From NCBI GenBank assembly GCA_963722555.1, contig CAVRNQ010000001.1, forward strand, positions 744,001 through 808,000: a DNA stretch of 64,000 nucleotides, written 5' to 3'. The notes beneath the pieces are model-generated. The model was not told the DNA's origin and searched no databases. It saw only the letters and a program-made list of their open reading frames with translations. Shown here piece after piece: positions 18,521 to 27,145 of this stretch. How positions within the stretch are numbered: position 1 is the stretch's first letter; each line of letters opens with the position of its first letter. Source of the stretch: Bog-366 sp963722555 (GTDB lineage: Bacteria; Acidobacteriota; Terriglobia; UBA7540). Position numbers and translations under genes: made by a program.

Positions 18521-20193
18521 CCGACGTCGGAAACCCCTCCGGAATGCCCGGGGCGGCCATCCGGCGCTGGCAGGCTTGATCCGCTGCGGTTCTCTTCCAC
18601 GCGCAGTTCGTGGTTCAGGTGGGCCAAGGGCAACAGTTTTCCGCGCAGCCTATAGACGGGTGCGCCGTGAATCATCTCGATGCCTTTACGAGCCTGCTCA
18701 CCTTCCAGGCGGACGAGTTCCAAGAGGCTGACCTGAGGAATGGCGTAGCGATCCCCTGCACTGGTCACGACCAGCGCCGGGATAATGGCCAGAGTCAAAG
18801 GGATCTTGATCTTTAAGGTGGTCCCCAGGCCGGCGCGGGTTTGGATGTTGACTGTCCCGCCAATTTTTTCAATGTTCGTCTTGACCACGTCCATGCCCAC
18901 GCCGCGACCGGATACATTCGTGACCTTTTCCGCCGTTGAAAGCCCCGGCAAGAAGATCAGGTTCTGCAGCTCGCGCTCATTCATGCGGGCTGCCTGGTCA
19001 GGGGTAATCAAACCCTTTTCCAGGGCTTTCTGTTTAACCCGCTCGATATCGATCCCGGCGCCATCATCAGAGATTTCGATATTGACCTGCCCCCCCTCAT
19101 GGAAGGCTCGCATGAAAAGGCGCCCCTCCGCAGGCTTTCCAGCAGCCACACGCGTTTCAGGCATCTCCACGCCGTGATCGACGCCGTTGCGGACCAGGTG
19201 AGTAAGCGGATCTTTGATGGCTTCAATGAGGGTCTTGTCGAGCTCCGTCTCCCTGCCTTCCATCTCCAGGCGAATCTGTTTCCCACAAGCCGTCGCGAGG
19301 TCACGCACGACGCGGGGGAATTTGCTCCAGATGTTCCCGATGGGTTGCATCCGCGTCTTCATGACGCCTTCCTGCAACTCGGTGGTGATGAGGTTCAAGC
19401 GCTGAGTGGTGTTCAGGAAGGTCGTGTCTTGCTGCGTGGAGGAGAATTGCAGGATCTGGTTCCGGGCCAGCACGAGCTCCCCGACCAGGTTCATCAACTT
19501 ATCGAGCAGACTCACATCCACGCGGATGTTACTGTCGGAAAGGGCCGAGGAGCGAGCTTCCGCCTGAACTTGCAGAGCCTCCAGAACAGCGGAGGGCTGC
19601 GTGGCGCCTTTGTCCACCAGGATTTCGCCGATCCGGCGGGCGTCTCCGGCTTGCTGGAGTTTCAAAGCCGCCTCGATTTCTTCTCGCTCGGCCTCCCCAG
19701 ATAGCACCAGAATCTCTCCCAGGGAGAGTGTGTGGTAGGAATTGTCCTGCGCGTCACTCGGCTCCTCCTGAGCGGCAGGCAGGGGAGTGGCCAGCGGGAC
19801 AGGGGGCGCGGGCGGCGGGTCGGCGGGGGCAGATGGTGGGACGGCAGGGGGAGTTGGGGGGGCCGCTACCGCCGGGGCGGACTTCTTCTTTTTCTTTTCA
19901 CCCCCCTGCAAGCGGGTCAGCAGTTCGACGAGTGGGGTGTAATCTCCCTCCCCCTCCTGGCCGGTGGTTTCGATATTCACCAACACCTGGCGAACTGCAT
20001 CCACCAGGGCCAGAAGCCCGGACGTCATCTCCGCATTTAAGACGAGACGACCGTCCCGCAAACGGCTCAGGAGACTTTCCCCCACATGCGTCACCGCCTC
20101 CAACTTGGAGAAAGCCAGGAAACCACTCGTGCCCTTGAGGGTATGAATCGTCCGGAAAATGCTGGCGAGAACCTCACGGGCGGTTGGATCCTT

Positions 20194-20202
20194 TTCCAGA
20201 AT
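20194..20202. repeat. Target-site duplication, left copy
   Basis: TTCCAGAAT, identical to 21534-21542. On the minus strand it encodes Ile-Leu-Glu of CheA (residues 28-30). Confidence 0.93.
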
Positions 20203-21533
20203 CACTACTGTCCGGCAAAAGTTCGGACCATTCCTTGTAACTACCTGAGTACGCGAAAGTAAGGGGTCCCGATGAAGTTTTTCGATTTCAAATTTTTACC
20301 TGTTCATGAACACCATAGGACTGCTTGCCACTCTAGTTTGGAGGCAGTCGATGAACACGGGCCAAACCGTTTTCGCTCAACTCATGGAGTTCATCCCGAC
20401 CTACCAGTTTCAGCTCTGCGTCGATCGCTACTACGGCCATCGTTACGTCAAAGGTTTTTCTTGCTGGGATCAATTTCTCTGCCTGGCTTTCGCTCAGCTC
20501 ACCTATCGCCACAGTCTCCGCGACATCGAAGCCTGTCTGCGAGCGCAACCCGCGAAGCTCTATCATATGGGTTTCCGCGGTCGAGTCTCTCGCGCCACGC
20601 TCGCCGACGCCAACGAGCATCGCGATTGGCGCATCTACGCCGACTTTGCCCAAGTGCTGATTGGCATCGCCCGCAACCTCTACCGCGACGAATCTTTCGG
20701 AGTGGAGTTGTCCGAGACCGTGTATGCGTTCGACTCGACCACCATCGATTTGTGTCTGTCGCTGTTTCCCTGGGGCCAGTTTCGCCGCCGCAAGAGTGCG
20801 GTGAAGCTGCATACGCTGTTGGACGTGCGCGGCAGCATTCCGACCAGTGTTTATGTGACCGGCGGGCAGGTCCACGACGTCAACCTGCTGGACGAACTGC
20901 TTCTCGAAGCCGGAGCCTTTTACTTGCTCGACCGCGGTTATGTCGATTTCGCTCGTCTCTACGCGTTTACCCAAGCTTGTGCCTTCTTCATCACTCGCGC
21001 CAAAAAGAATATGCAGTTCTATCGTCGCTCCTCGCGCCCCGTCGAACGATCCACGGGAGTGCAGTGCAACCAAACCATTCTGCTGACCGGAGTGCGAACC
21101 GCGCAGCGTTATCCCGATCGCTTGCGACGTATCCACTATTTCGATGCCGAGAAGGACTCCCGACTCACTTTCCTGACCAACAATTTTCTCCTGCCCCCTC
21201 TGACCATCGCGCAACTGTATCGGGCCCGCTGGCAGGTGGAATTGTTCTTCCGCTGGATCAAACAGCACCTGCACATCAAGGCTTTCTACGGTACCTCCGA
21301 GAACGCCGTGAAGACGCAAGTTTGGGTCGCCCTCTCGGTTTACGTCCTGGTGGCGATGGTCAAAAAGCAACTGGGGCTCGACCTGAGTCTGTACAAAATT
21401 CTGCAAATTCTCAGCGTCACGATTTTCGAAAAAACCCCGATTTTAGAGGGGTTTTTCAACTTTGCCGATGAAACCGAAAACCTGAATCTCGGCAAGCAGC
21501 TGAATCTGTTCGAGTTTTAACCGGACAGTACTG
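20203..21533 (+). mobile_element. Intact IS4-family insertion sequence in cheA
   Basis: 1331 bp. The ends are inverted repeats: CACTACTGTCCGGCAAAA on the left and, read inward on the other strand, CAGTACTGTCCGGTTAAAA on the right. A perfect 9-bp direct repeat TTCCAGAAT flanks it at 20194-20202 and 21534-21542. Removing the element and one repeat restores a continuous cheA frame. It carries one complete transposase gene. Confidence 0.95.
20351..21520 (+). CDS. IS4-family transposase
   Basis: 389 aa from the ATG at 20351, which has GGAGG 6 nt upstream; an ATG at 20306 is in frame but has no ribosome binding site. The N-terminus NTGQTVFAQLMEFIP and AFAQLTYRHSLRDIEACL are typical of IS4-group enzymes. 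DDE residues: Asp in YAFDSTTIDLCLSLFPW, Asp in YLLDRGYVDFARL and Glu in YRARWQVELFFRWIKQHL, the last being the YREK-type block. There is no frameshift or stop, so the element is probably active. Confidence 0.95.
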   Translation: MNTGQTVFAQLMEFIPTYQFQLCVDRYYGHRYVKGFSCWDQFLCLAFAQLTYRHSLRDIEACLRAQPAKLYHMGFRGRVSRATLADANEHRDWRIYADFAQVLIGIARNLYRDESFGVELSETVYAFDSTTIDLCLSLFPWGQFRRRKSAVKLHTLLDVRGSIPTSVYVTGGQVHDVNLLDELLLEAGAFYLLDRGYVDFARLYAFTQACAFFITRAKKNMQFYRRSSRPVERSTGVQCNQTILLTGVRTAQRYPDRLRRIHYFDAEKDSRLTFLTNNFLLPPLTIAQLYRARWQVELFFRWIKQHLHIKAFYGTSENAVKTQVWVALSVYVLVAMVKKQLGLDLSLYKILQILSVTIFEKTPILEGFFNFADETENLNLGKQLNLFEF

Positions 21534-21542
21534 TTCCAGAAT
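21534..21542. repeat. Target-site duplication, right copy
   Basis: TTCCAGAAT, the second copy of the 9-bp target repeat flanking the IS4 element. Confidence 0.93.
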
Positions 21543-21623
21543 GACTAAATCCCGGTCAAGCTGGTCGAGGTTCTCATTGCTTTCGACGAGGAATTCCTTA
21601 ACGATGTCGTCCATGTCGCCCAT
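21534..21623 (-). pseudogene. cheA: CheA N-terminal fragment
   Basis: Codons 1-30 of cheA, from the ATG at 21623 (GGGGGAG about 8 nt upstream). The residues are MGDMDDIVKEFLVESNENLD followed by QLDRDLVILE, the first helix of the Hpt domain. The frame then enters the IS and stops there. Joined to 20193, it gives DLVILEKDPTAREV, which confirms the split. Confidence 0.9.
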
Positions 21624-21816
21624 TGCTGAATCTCCCCCTCCGGCTTGAACCGCCAGTATCCCGGCGGGATCGGGTGTCCTGTCGCTGCTCCCCACTCTCG
21701 ATTGTGGAAGGACCCTTGTTTCCTTGCCCGAACATCTCCCCAGCCTTGCAGCGTGTTCTCAGTGGCCACCAACTCACCCAGAAGCAGGTGGAGAACCTTT
21801 TGGCATCTAGACACTT

Positions 21817-21843
21817 TTATCGGCGGAGTGCTCTGTAACTTGA
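21817..21843 (-). promoter_or_regulatory. Sigma-28 promoter upstream of cheA
   Basis: On the minus strand: TCAA, 15 nt, GCCGATAA. The -10 box is perfect against the FliA consensus and the -35 box matches 3 of 4. It lies about 195 bp before the cheA start. Confidence 0.65.
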
Positions 21844-21922
21844 ATGTTCTTTTGGGAAGACTCAGCAGTTCGTTGAAGAGCTCCTTGTGGCTTTAGTTCT
21901 GAGCAGGGATAGCCGAAAGCGG

Positions 21923-21979
21923 CTAGCGCGAATTTCTCACCACGCTGGGACGCTTTTGGGGGGCTGCCGGAAGGGCGGG
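21923..21979. repeat. Half copy of family D palindromic repeat
   Basis: Begins CTAGCGCGAATTTCTCACC and ends GGGCTGCCGGAAGGGCGGGG. It aligns with the left half of the complete element at 24080-24306. Confidence 0.7.
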
Positions 21980-22012
21980 GAAGTTGGATGGTGACCGTTA
22001 AGAACCCCGCTC

Positions 22013-22468
22013 TCAGGCGCTCAACCGAAAGGAGCCCGAGGGAGAGGCTGAACCAGGGTCGGATTGTGATGCACCGCTTGACGGCGGGGCGGGCTGGGCG
22101 GGAGCCGGGTGATCGACTTGGTCCCAGGCTTCTCGGACCGTGGAGAACTGTTGCACCAGCGCGGCGAGGATATCCTGGGAGTTCTGGATATTGGCTTGCA
22201 GCACGCGGGCGCGGGCGTGCACGTAAAATTGCTTGAGGGTCTGGGCGACTTCGCCGCCCCGCTCGAAGTCTAGGGTGCCTTCCAGTTGCGCGATGATGCT
22301 CAGCGCGCGGTTCAGGTGCGCGCATTTCTTATCGATGTCATGGGCTTCGATGGCGGTTATGGCTTGCTGCAGCCAGGCGATGGCGCCATCGTGAAGCATC
22401 ACGACCAAACCCACTGGCGTGGCGCATTGGACCGCGTGCTGGCGATAGGTGTGGGCTGGGTGCGTCAT
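22013..22468 (-). CDS. fliS: Flagellin export chaperone FliS
   Basis: 151 aa. The helical core has AVQCATPVGLVVMLHDGAIAWLQQA and HLNRALSIIAQLEGTLDFERGGEVAQTLKQFY, the usual FliS pattern. It binds the flagellin C-terminus and prevents early polymerisation. The C-terminal 35 residues form a Pro/Ser-rich tail. The ATG overlaps the fliD stop (ATGA), giving a fliD-fliS operon. Confidence 0.9.
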   Translation of the reverse strand: MTHPAHTYRQHAVQCATPVGLVVMLHDGAIAWLQQAITAIEAHDIDKKCAHLNRALSIIAQLEGTLDFERGGEVAQTLKQFYVHARARVLQANIQNSQDILAALVQQFSTVREAWDQVDHPAPAQPAPPSSGASQSDPGSASPSGSFRLSA

Positions 22469-23985
22469 CCCTTACTCTTCGGATTAAGTGCGTCGAGTTG
22501 ACTGTTGATCGCGGCGAGCGTTTCAGGCAATTGCTCAAGCATCGTATTGATCCGGCTATACTGAGCCATCAGTTGTGTCTGCGTGTCCTGGAGATGAGCC
22601 TGAAAATCACTGATCTGGTTGTTGAGGTCGGTCACCTGATTGTTGATTCCGGTCATGGCCAAATTCATGGGGCCGTTGACAGCGTCGGTAAGCGAGGTGA
22701 GATCGGTGTTGAGAGTCTGGGCCACGCCCGAGGGCGAAGTCGATTGGAACAGGTTTTGGACAGCCGAAAAGTTGTAGAGGAGCGCGTCGTTAAGGCTCAT
22801 GCTGTCCTGTGATGTGGTGCTGACCACCTTTAACGTACCGTCTTGCTGAAGCTGAATCCCAATCGACTGAAGATTCACCAAGCCACTATTCCCGCTGATG
22901 CTAGTGGTGATGCTGCCCAGCAACTGCTGCTGCAAAAGGTCCAAAGAGGAGTCTCCCAAGAGCGGGGGCGCCGAGCTTTGGGTGCCATCGTATGTGTACT
23001 GGGCATTGATGTCCCCGATCACCGTGTTGTAGGCGCTGACGAAACTGTTGATGGCCGTGGCCACTTGGGTCATGTCAGGCTGGATGTCAAGCGTCACCGG
23101 AGAGGATGACACCCCTGACAACGTCAAGGTCACGCCGGGGATTACTCCCGTCAGCTTGTTGCTGGCGCTCGTGACGGGGACACCGTCCACAGTCAGTGAG
23201 GCGTCGGTCCCCAGGGGGTTGTTCGATGCATCGACAGCCTGGCTAAAGGTCAACCCGGTTGTGCCGGTGGGGTCTGTTACAGTGAAGGCTCCTGCCGTGC
23301 CGGAAGTCTGGCTGACCAGCGACAAGCGGGCTCCGGAGGCGTCCGTAATCACTGAGGCGGTGACCCCGATGTCCTGCTTATTGATGTAAGTCGCCAGCCC
23401 ACTGAGCGTGGTGGTGTTGTCGGTGCTGTCGACAGGGATGGGCTCACTCGTGCCGCCGACCGTAATCTCGAGCGACCCGGTGGGAATTGCCGTCGATCCC
23501 GAAGCAAGGGGGGAGGAATAGGACGCGGCCGTGGTGGCGAGGCTCGTGACCGTTAGGGTGTGGGTGCCCGCGGTAGTGCCGTTCGCCGCTGTTGCATTGA
23601 CCGCATTGTTATTGGAAGAGGTCACCCCCACGGAGGCGAAGGCGCCGGTGGGGTCGCTGAGCGCTTGGACACTGGTTTTCAAAGCCACCAGATCGTTTTC
23701 GATTTGTTGCATGGCCGCTGTCTGCGTGTTGAGGTTCGTCACTTGATCTTGCAAAAGTATCTCGGGAGCGGCGTCCGCTTGCAGGATCGCGTTCACGGTG
23801 GATTGCACATCGATGCCGCTTCCCGAAGTGCTGGTGGCGGAGTTCAAGATGGCATTGACGGCATTCTGGAGGGCCGAAGTATCACCTGCATTTGTATTGG
23901 AAGGATTTCCGAGGAGTTGGCTCAGCGACTCACTGCCTGAACTAGCCAAGCTCGACAAGATCGAATTGATTCCGCTTGTACTCAT
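22465..23985 (-). CDS. fliD: Flagellar hook-associated protein 2 (filament cap)
   Basis: 506 aa from the ATG at 23985, 7 nt after AGGAGG. The N-terminal domain has GSGIDVQSTVNAILQADAAPEILLQDQVTNL. The C-terminal FliD domain has FVSAYNTVIGDINAQYTYD and ends in coiled-coil helices (LNNQISDFQAHLQDTQTQL) with LMAQYSRINTMLEQL. It caps the filament and guides flagellin assembly. The central part is Ser/Thr-rich. A sigma-28 promoter lies 64 bp upstream. Confidence 0.92.
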   Translation of the reverse strand: MSTSGINSILSSLASSGSESLSQLLGNPSNTNAGDTSALQNAVNAILNSATSTSGSGIDVQSTVNAILQADAAPEILLQDQVTNLNTQTAAMQQIENDLVALKTSVQALSDPTGAFASVGVTSSNNNAVNATAANGTTAGTHTLTVTSLATTAASYSSPLASGSTAIPTGSLEITVGGTSEPIPVDSTDNTTTLSGLATYINKQDIGVTASVITDASGARLSLVSQTSGTAGAFTVTDPTGTTGLTFSQAVDASNNPLGTDASLTVDGVPVTSASNKLTGVIPGVTLTLSGVSSSPVTLDIQPDMTQVATAINSFVSAYNTVIGDINAQYTYDGTQSSAPPLLGDSSLDLLQQQLLGSITTSISGNSGLVNLQSIGIQLQQDGTLKVVSTTSQDSMSLNDALLYNFSAVQNLFQSTSPSGVAQTLNTDLTSLTDAVNGPMNLAMTGINNQVTDLNNQISDFQAHLQDTQTQLMAQYSRINTMLEQLPETLAAINSQLDALNPKSKG

Positions 23986-24048
23986 TCCCACTCCTCCTGC
24001 TAATCTTGACTCCGACCGTCTCGGCCGGCTGATGGCCTATCACTCATG

Positions 24049-24076
24049 TTATCGGCAGGTGGGCGTGTTTCCTTTA
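24049..24076 (-). promoter_or_regulatory. Sigma-28 promoter of fliD-fliS
   Basis: On the minus strand: CTAAAG -35, 16 nt after the TAAA, then GCCGATAA. Both boxes match the FliA consensus; the spacing is one longer than the common 15. The predicted transcript would begin about 55 nt before fliD. Confidence 0.75.
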
Positions 24077-24079
24077 GTC

Positions 24080-24306
24080 CTAGCGCGGATTTCTCACCGC
24101 GCTGGAACGCTTCTGGGGGGCTGCCGGAAGGGCGGGGCTTCAGCCCCGCCGAAATCGCGGCTCCCGCCCTCTGTTCGTCCCGAGCCCCGCGCAGCTTGCG
24201 GCCGCAAGCTGCGCGGGGCTCGGGACACGGGAATAATCAGGAAGGCCTTCGAACGGCGGGGCTAAAGCCCCGCCCTTCCAAACCCGTGGTGAGGAATCCG
24301 GGCTAG
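24080..24306. repeat. Family D palindromic element, complete copy
   Basis: Imperfect terminal inverted repeats: CTAGCGCGGATTTCTCACC at the left; the right end reads CGTGGTGAGGAATCCGG and then GCTAG. The centre holds long GC-rich palindromes, including a GCGGGGCTAAAGCCCCGC hairpin. Partial copies are at 21923-21979, 27561-27578 and 53371-53391. It is MITE-like, with no coding capacity. Confidence 0.75.
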
Positions 24307-24524
24307 CAGGCTGCGGAAAAACCCGTCGGGGCTGTCATTCTGAGAAGCCGCAGGCGGTCCTGAGTGAAACGAAGGAAGAATCTCGTATTGCCATGAAAAT
24401 GCGCAGGGCGAGATTCTTCGCGCAGTTTATCCTGAGCGGGCAGAGCGAGATCCTTCGCTGCGCTCAGGATGACAGCGAAGAACTCAGAATGACAGCAGGG
24501 AAGCGTTTTTCCGCAGCCTGCTAG
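24303..24524. repeat. Family B composite palindrome, copy 1
   Basis: Perfect 20-bp terminal inverted repeats CTAGCAGGCTGCGGAAAAAC. Between them are inverted copies of a core related to GTCATCCTGAGCGAAGCGA. Related elements are at 39453-39665, 53208-53348 and, core only, 48241-48330. Confidence 0.85.
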
Positions 24525-24691
24525 ACGGGGAGCGCTCGCCGCGGCGGGTTCTCTAAGCCTTGCGGCTCTCTCTGGGGCATGATGCCCAGCGCCGCACAGT
24601 AAACAAGCCCGCCGCGGCGGGCGCTCCCTCCTCGGGTCAGCCACGCTGCCAGCAAGGCAGCGAACCGTCCGCACTCGCCGCCCCAGGTTCC

Positions 24692-24800
24692 GGTAGTGGG
24701 TCACTTTGGTTTTTTGTAGCGGCGGTCTATGACCGCCGGCTTTTGATTCAATAGATTCCGGCGCTCATAGAGTGCCGCTACAGCAAACTGACCCACTACC
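24692..24800. repeat. MITE-like palindrome, family A copy 2
   Basis: Ends are GGTAGTGGGTCA and, inverted, CTGACCCACTACC; inside lie GTAGCGGCGGTCTATGACCG and GTGCCGCTACAGCAAA. It shares its ends with 7660-7744 but has a different, longer interior. Confidence 0.8.
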
Positions 24801-24808
24801 CAGGTTGC

Positions 24809-25147
24809 CTATGACTTGACATCGACATTGTGACCGTCCGGTTGTTTTTTCAGCGACTCGGCCAGTCCCTCTGCGAGCTTTCGCATCTGCTCGGGAGGAA
24901 TCTCCAGCACCACATCGTCGGTCCGGTTATTGATGACCTCGTAGTAGACCCGGCGTTGGTCATCGATGCGCATCGCCGTGCTCAGCTTGGGGCCGGAGGC
25001 TTCGGCTTGCGCCGCAGCGGCGGCTCCGGCGGCGTGCTCTCGAACCTGGGCGGCCGGGCGGGTGGGCGCCTCTCGCGCTCGCGCGGTCTCAGCGGTGCCA
25101 TCCGCTGTAGCCACTACCATCACCAATTGTGCTGGGGAGATGCTCAT
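24809..25147 (-). CDS. FlaG-like flagellar protein
   Basis: 112 aa. The C-terminal 50 residues, IDDQRRVYYEVINNRTDDVV followed by LEIPPEQMRKLAEGL, match the FlaG domain (a variant of the usual V.R.IP.EE). The N-terminal half is Ala/Arg-rich and probably disordered. FlaG proteins influence filament length, and the gene sits between flagellin and fliD as in many genomes. A terminator-like hairpin separates it from flagellin. Confidence 0.7.
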   Translation of the reverse strand: MSISPAQLVMVVATADGTAETARAREAPTRPAAQVREHAAGAAAAAQAEASGPKLSTAMRIDDQRRVYYEVINNRTDDVVLEIPPEQMRKLAEGLAESLKKQPDGHNVDVKS

Positions 25148-25162
25148 CGTCGTGTGTCCTGG

Positions 25163-25197
25163 AAAAACCTGCGGAGAGGGCCTAAGGGGCCCCCTCC
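25163..25197 (-). terminator. Hairpin after the flagellin gene
   Basis: On the minus strand a 10-bp stem with one mismatch (GGAGGGGGCC / GGCCCTCTCC) around a 5-nt loop is followed, after a few bases, by a run of five T. It could partly stop transcripts from flagellin before flaG. Confidence 0.5.
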
Positions 25198-25219
25198 GTC
25201 AGAAAATCCCCGGCTTCGA

Positions 25220-27016
25220 CTACTGCAGCAGCTTCAGAACGGCCTGCTCCTGGGAGTTCGCTTGCGCCAGGGCCGCAATGCCCGTCTGCTCGAGGACTTG
25301 ATATTTGGACAGGTTCGCAACGACTTGTCCAACGTCCGCGTCCTTGATGGCGCTTGCGGCGGAAGTCAGGTTTTGCACCTGGGTATTCATGACATTGACG
25401 GCCGAGCCCAACCGGTTAATGCCGGCACCAATACCACCTCGGAGGTTTGCCACTTGTGAAATGGCAGTATTGAGGTCGCCCAGCGCCGTCTTCGCCACTG
25501 TAATGGACGCTGTGTCGCTGGTAGCGCTATACAGTGAGTCTGCATGGATGCTGGCTGAGCCCATATGGCTGTCGTCGAGCGCCCCGATAGCAACCGAAAT
25601 CGTGTTATACAAAGGATTGGTGACGTTGCCGTCAGTTATGAAAATGTCGGTATTTTGAGCGCCAGTTACCTGCGGCGAAGCAAAAGCGTCGGGATTAGTA
25701 GTCGTAACGAATCCCAGCGCGGTATCCGAGTTAGTGACCGTAAGGTTACCCCGGTTCTGTGTGTCGGTGATCACCAACTGAGTTGGAGCTGCGTTAGTGA
25801 CCGCACCCACTTCAGCTACGGTGTTGGCAGAGACGGCGACGTCGCCATGGTAGTTAGTGTCAACGATCTGCAGGTTTCCGGTTGAGTTAAGGAATGCGTG
25901 AAAATGTCCGTCCGCGTTGATAGCAGTCATCATGCCCGTCACCGTGTCAGCGCCACCGGGAGCGGTGTAAGTATAAGTATCGCCAGCCCCACCCAGGGCG
26001 CTGGAAATAGTCATGTGCTCGCCGGCTGCAATAACAGTAGCGCCGGTCAAACCCGCCGTTGCTGCGCTGAGTTGGTTCAGGCTTGTCACACTCGCCAAAC
26101 CTGCCGTTACACCGGAGACGTTGGCGTTGATCCCGTTGATCAGGTCCTGGACCGTGCTACCCGTCTGGACGTTAGTGATCGCACCCAGTTCAGTTGCGGT
26201 GTTGGCAGAGACGGCGACGTCGCCATTGCCCTGAGTGTCAACGATCTGCAGGTTTCCGGTTGAGCTGAGGAATGCGGCAAACCCTTGTCCGGCCCCGTTG
26301 ATAGCATCCATGAGGCCCTGCACCGTGTCATTGAGAGCGCCAGCGGTGTAAGTATAGGTAGTCCCACCCGCGACGCTGGAAATAGTCATGGTCTCGGCGT
26401 CTGTAATAGCAGTGGCGCCGGTCAGAACCGCTCCTCCGCTGAGTTGGTTTAGGTTGACGGTGAGGACAGGCGTGAAGGTATAAGGCGTGGCATTCCCCAA
26501 GGCCACCGTAGTTGTGTCCGTCGGCGTCAAGAGAGTTCCTGCCGTGACGTCGGTGGTTTTAGAGCTGGCGACTTGGTTGAGATTGGCGACGGTCGTGGAT
26601 GAGAAGATGGCCGTGCCGTTGAAATTGGTGGCGTTGCCAATGCGCGTAATTTCGGCCTGGATGGAGACAAATTCAGCGTTGAGCGCCTGCCTCTGCAATT
26701 GCGAAACCGTGCCGTTCGCGGATTCCGTAGCCAGCGTCACCGCGCGGTTGAGTAGAGTGGTGACCTGGGCCAGCGCGCCGTCAGCGACTTGCAGTTTGCC
26801 GACGCCGTTACTGGCGTTGGCCGACGACTGCTGGAGCGCGGAGATGTTAGCCTGCAAGCCGTTGACAATCGCCAGTCCAGCAGCATCGTCGGCTCCGGTG
26901 TTGATCCGAGAGCCTGAAGACAACTGGAACAGGGTGTTTTGCAGGTTGGTGTTGGTGACCTGTAATTGATTCTGGGCTACCAAGGATGGAATGTTGTTTA
27001 AGACGCTTAGTGACAT
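25220..27016 (-). CDS. fliC: Flagellin with duplicated central domain
   Basis: 598 aa, long for a flagellin. The N-terminal D0/D1 region is SVLNNIPSLVAQNQLQVTNT to about residue 150, and the C-terminal D1/D0 runs from 510 (ALGDLNTAISQVANL) to the end (ALAQANSQEQAVLKLLQ). The surface-exposed middle has two related copies of about 96 residues (188-283 and 313-408), both containing TMTISS or HMTISS, TYTYTA, STGNLQIVDT and GDVAVSANT. A GAAAGGAGA site precedes the ATG and a sigma-28 promoter lies 130 bp upstream. Confidence 0.95.
   Translation of the reverse strand: MSLSVLNNIPSLVAQNQLQVTNTNLQNTLFQLSSGSRINTGADDAAGLAIVNGLQANISALQQSSANASNGVGKLQVADGALAQVTTLLNRAVTLATESANGTVSQLQRQALNAEFVSIQAEITRIGNATNFNGTAIFSSTTVANLNQVASSKTTDVTAGTLLTPTDTTTVALGNATPYTFTPVLTVNLNQLSGGAVLTGATAITDAETMTISSVAGGTTYTYTAGALNDTVQGLMDAINGAGQGFAAFLSSTGNLQIVDTQGNGDVAVSANTATELGAITNVQTGSTVQDLINGINANVSGVTAGLASVTSLNQLSAATAGLTGATVIAAGEHMTISSALGGAGDTYTYTAPGGADTVTGMMTAINADGHFHAFLNSTGNLQIVDTNYHGDVAVSANTVAEVGAVTNAAPTQLVITDTQNRGNLTVTNSDTALGFVTTTNPDAFASPQVTGAQNTDIFITDGNVTNPLYNTISVAIGALDDSHMGSASIHADSLYSATSDTASITVAKTALGDLNTAISQVANLRGGIGAGINRLGSAVNVMNTQVQNLTSAASAIKDADVGQVVANLSKYQVLEQTGIAALAQANSQEQAVLKLLQ
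25793..26455 (-). repeat. Internal duplication in the flagellin gene
   Basis: Two related units, 26168-26455 and 25793-26080, encode flagellin residues 188-283 and 313-408. They share many identical short blocks, including the STGNLQIVDT stretch, and are joined by a divergent linker. Confidence 0.85.
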
Positions 27017-27145
27017 ACTAGATCTCCTTTCGGTTTGCCTCTCCGTCTTGGGCCGCAGAACCTGGGGCCTGGCGAAGCGCGTTGCTCTGGCCCGCCGGCG
27101 ATTCTCCTTTCCAACCGACGGAACCGATTCTCAGTCCATTGACCC

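Larger units (their letters stand above)
17440..20202 (-). pseudogene. cheA: Chemotaxis histidine kinase CheA, 3' part split off by an IS
   Basis: This piece supplies all but the first 30 residues of CheA. The frame is open from a GTG inside the IS end (20205), so a 921-aa protein missing only the extreme N-terminus could be made. Domains by fragment residue: rest of the Hpt/P1 domain with phospho-His 21 (FRTIHTLKGTSGF); Pro-rich linker 105-150; a small helical module 155-215; dimerisation and ATPase domains 225-475 with HLVRNGVDHGVE, DDGAGID and GRGVGMDVV; a CheW-like P5 domain interrupted at 563-643 by a CZB-like zinc-binding module; and a second CheW-like domain from about 770 to the end. 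The joined protein would be 947 aa. Confidence 0.9.
21624..22012. other. Upstream region of cheA
   Basis: This 390-bp stretch holds the candidate sigma-28 promoter of cheA (21817-21843) and a partial copy of the CTAGCGCG-type palindromic repeat (21923-21979). No gene is supported. Confidence 0.6.
23986..24808. other. Repeat-filled gap upstream of fliD
   Basis: No gene. It contains the sigma-28 promoter (24049-24076), a complete family D palindrome (24080-24306), a family B element (24303-24524) overlapping it at CTAG, a GC-rich palindromic stretch, and a family A element (24692-24800). Three repeat families are thus stacked in about 800 bp. Confidence 0.75.
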
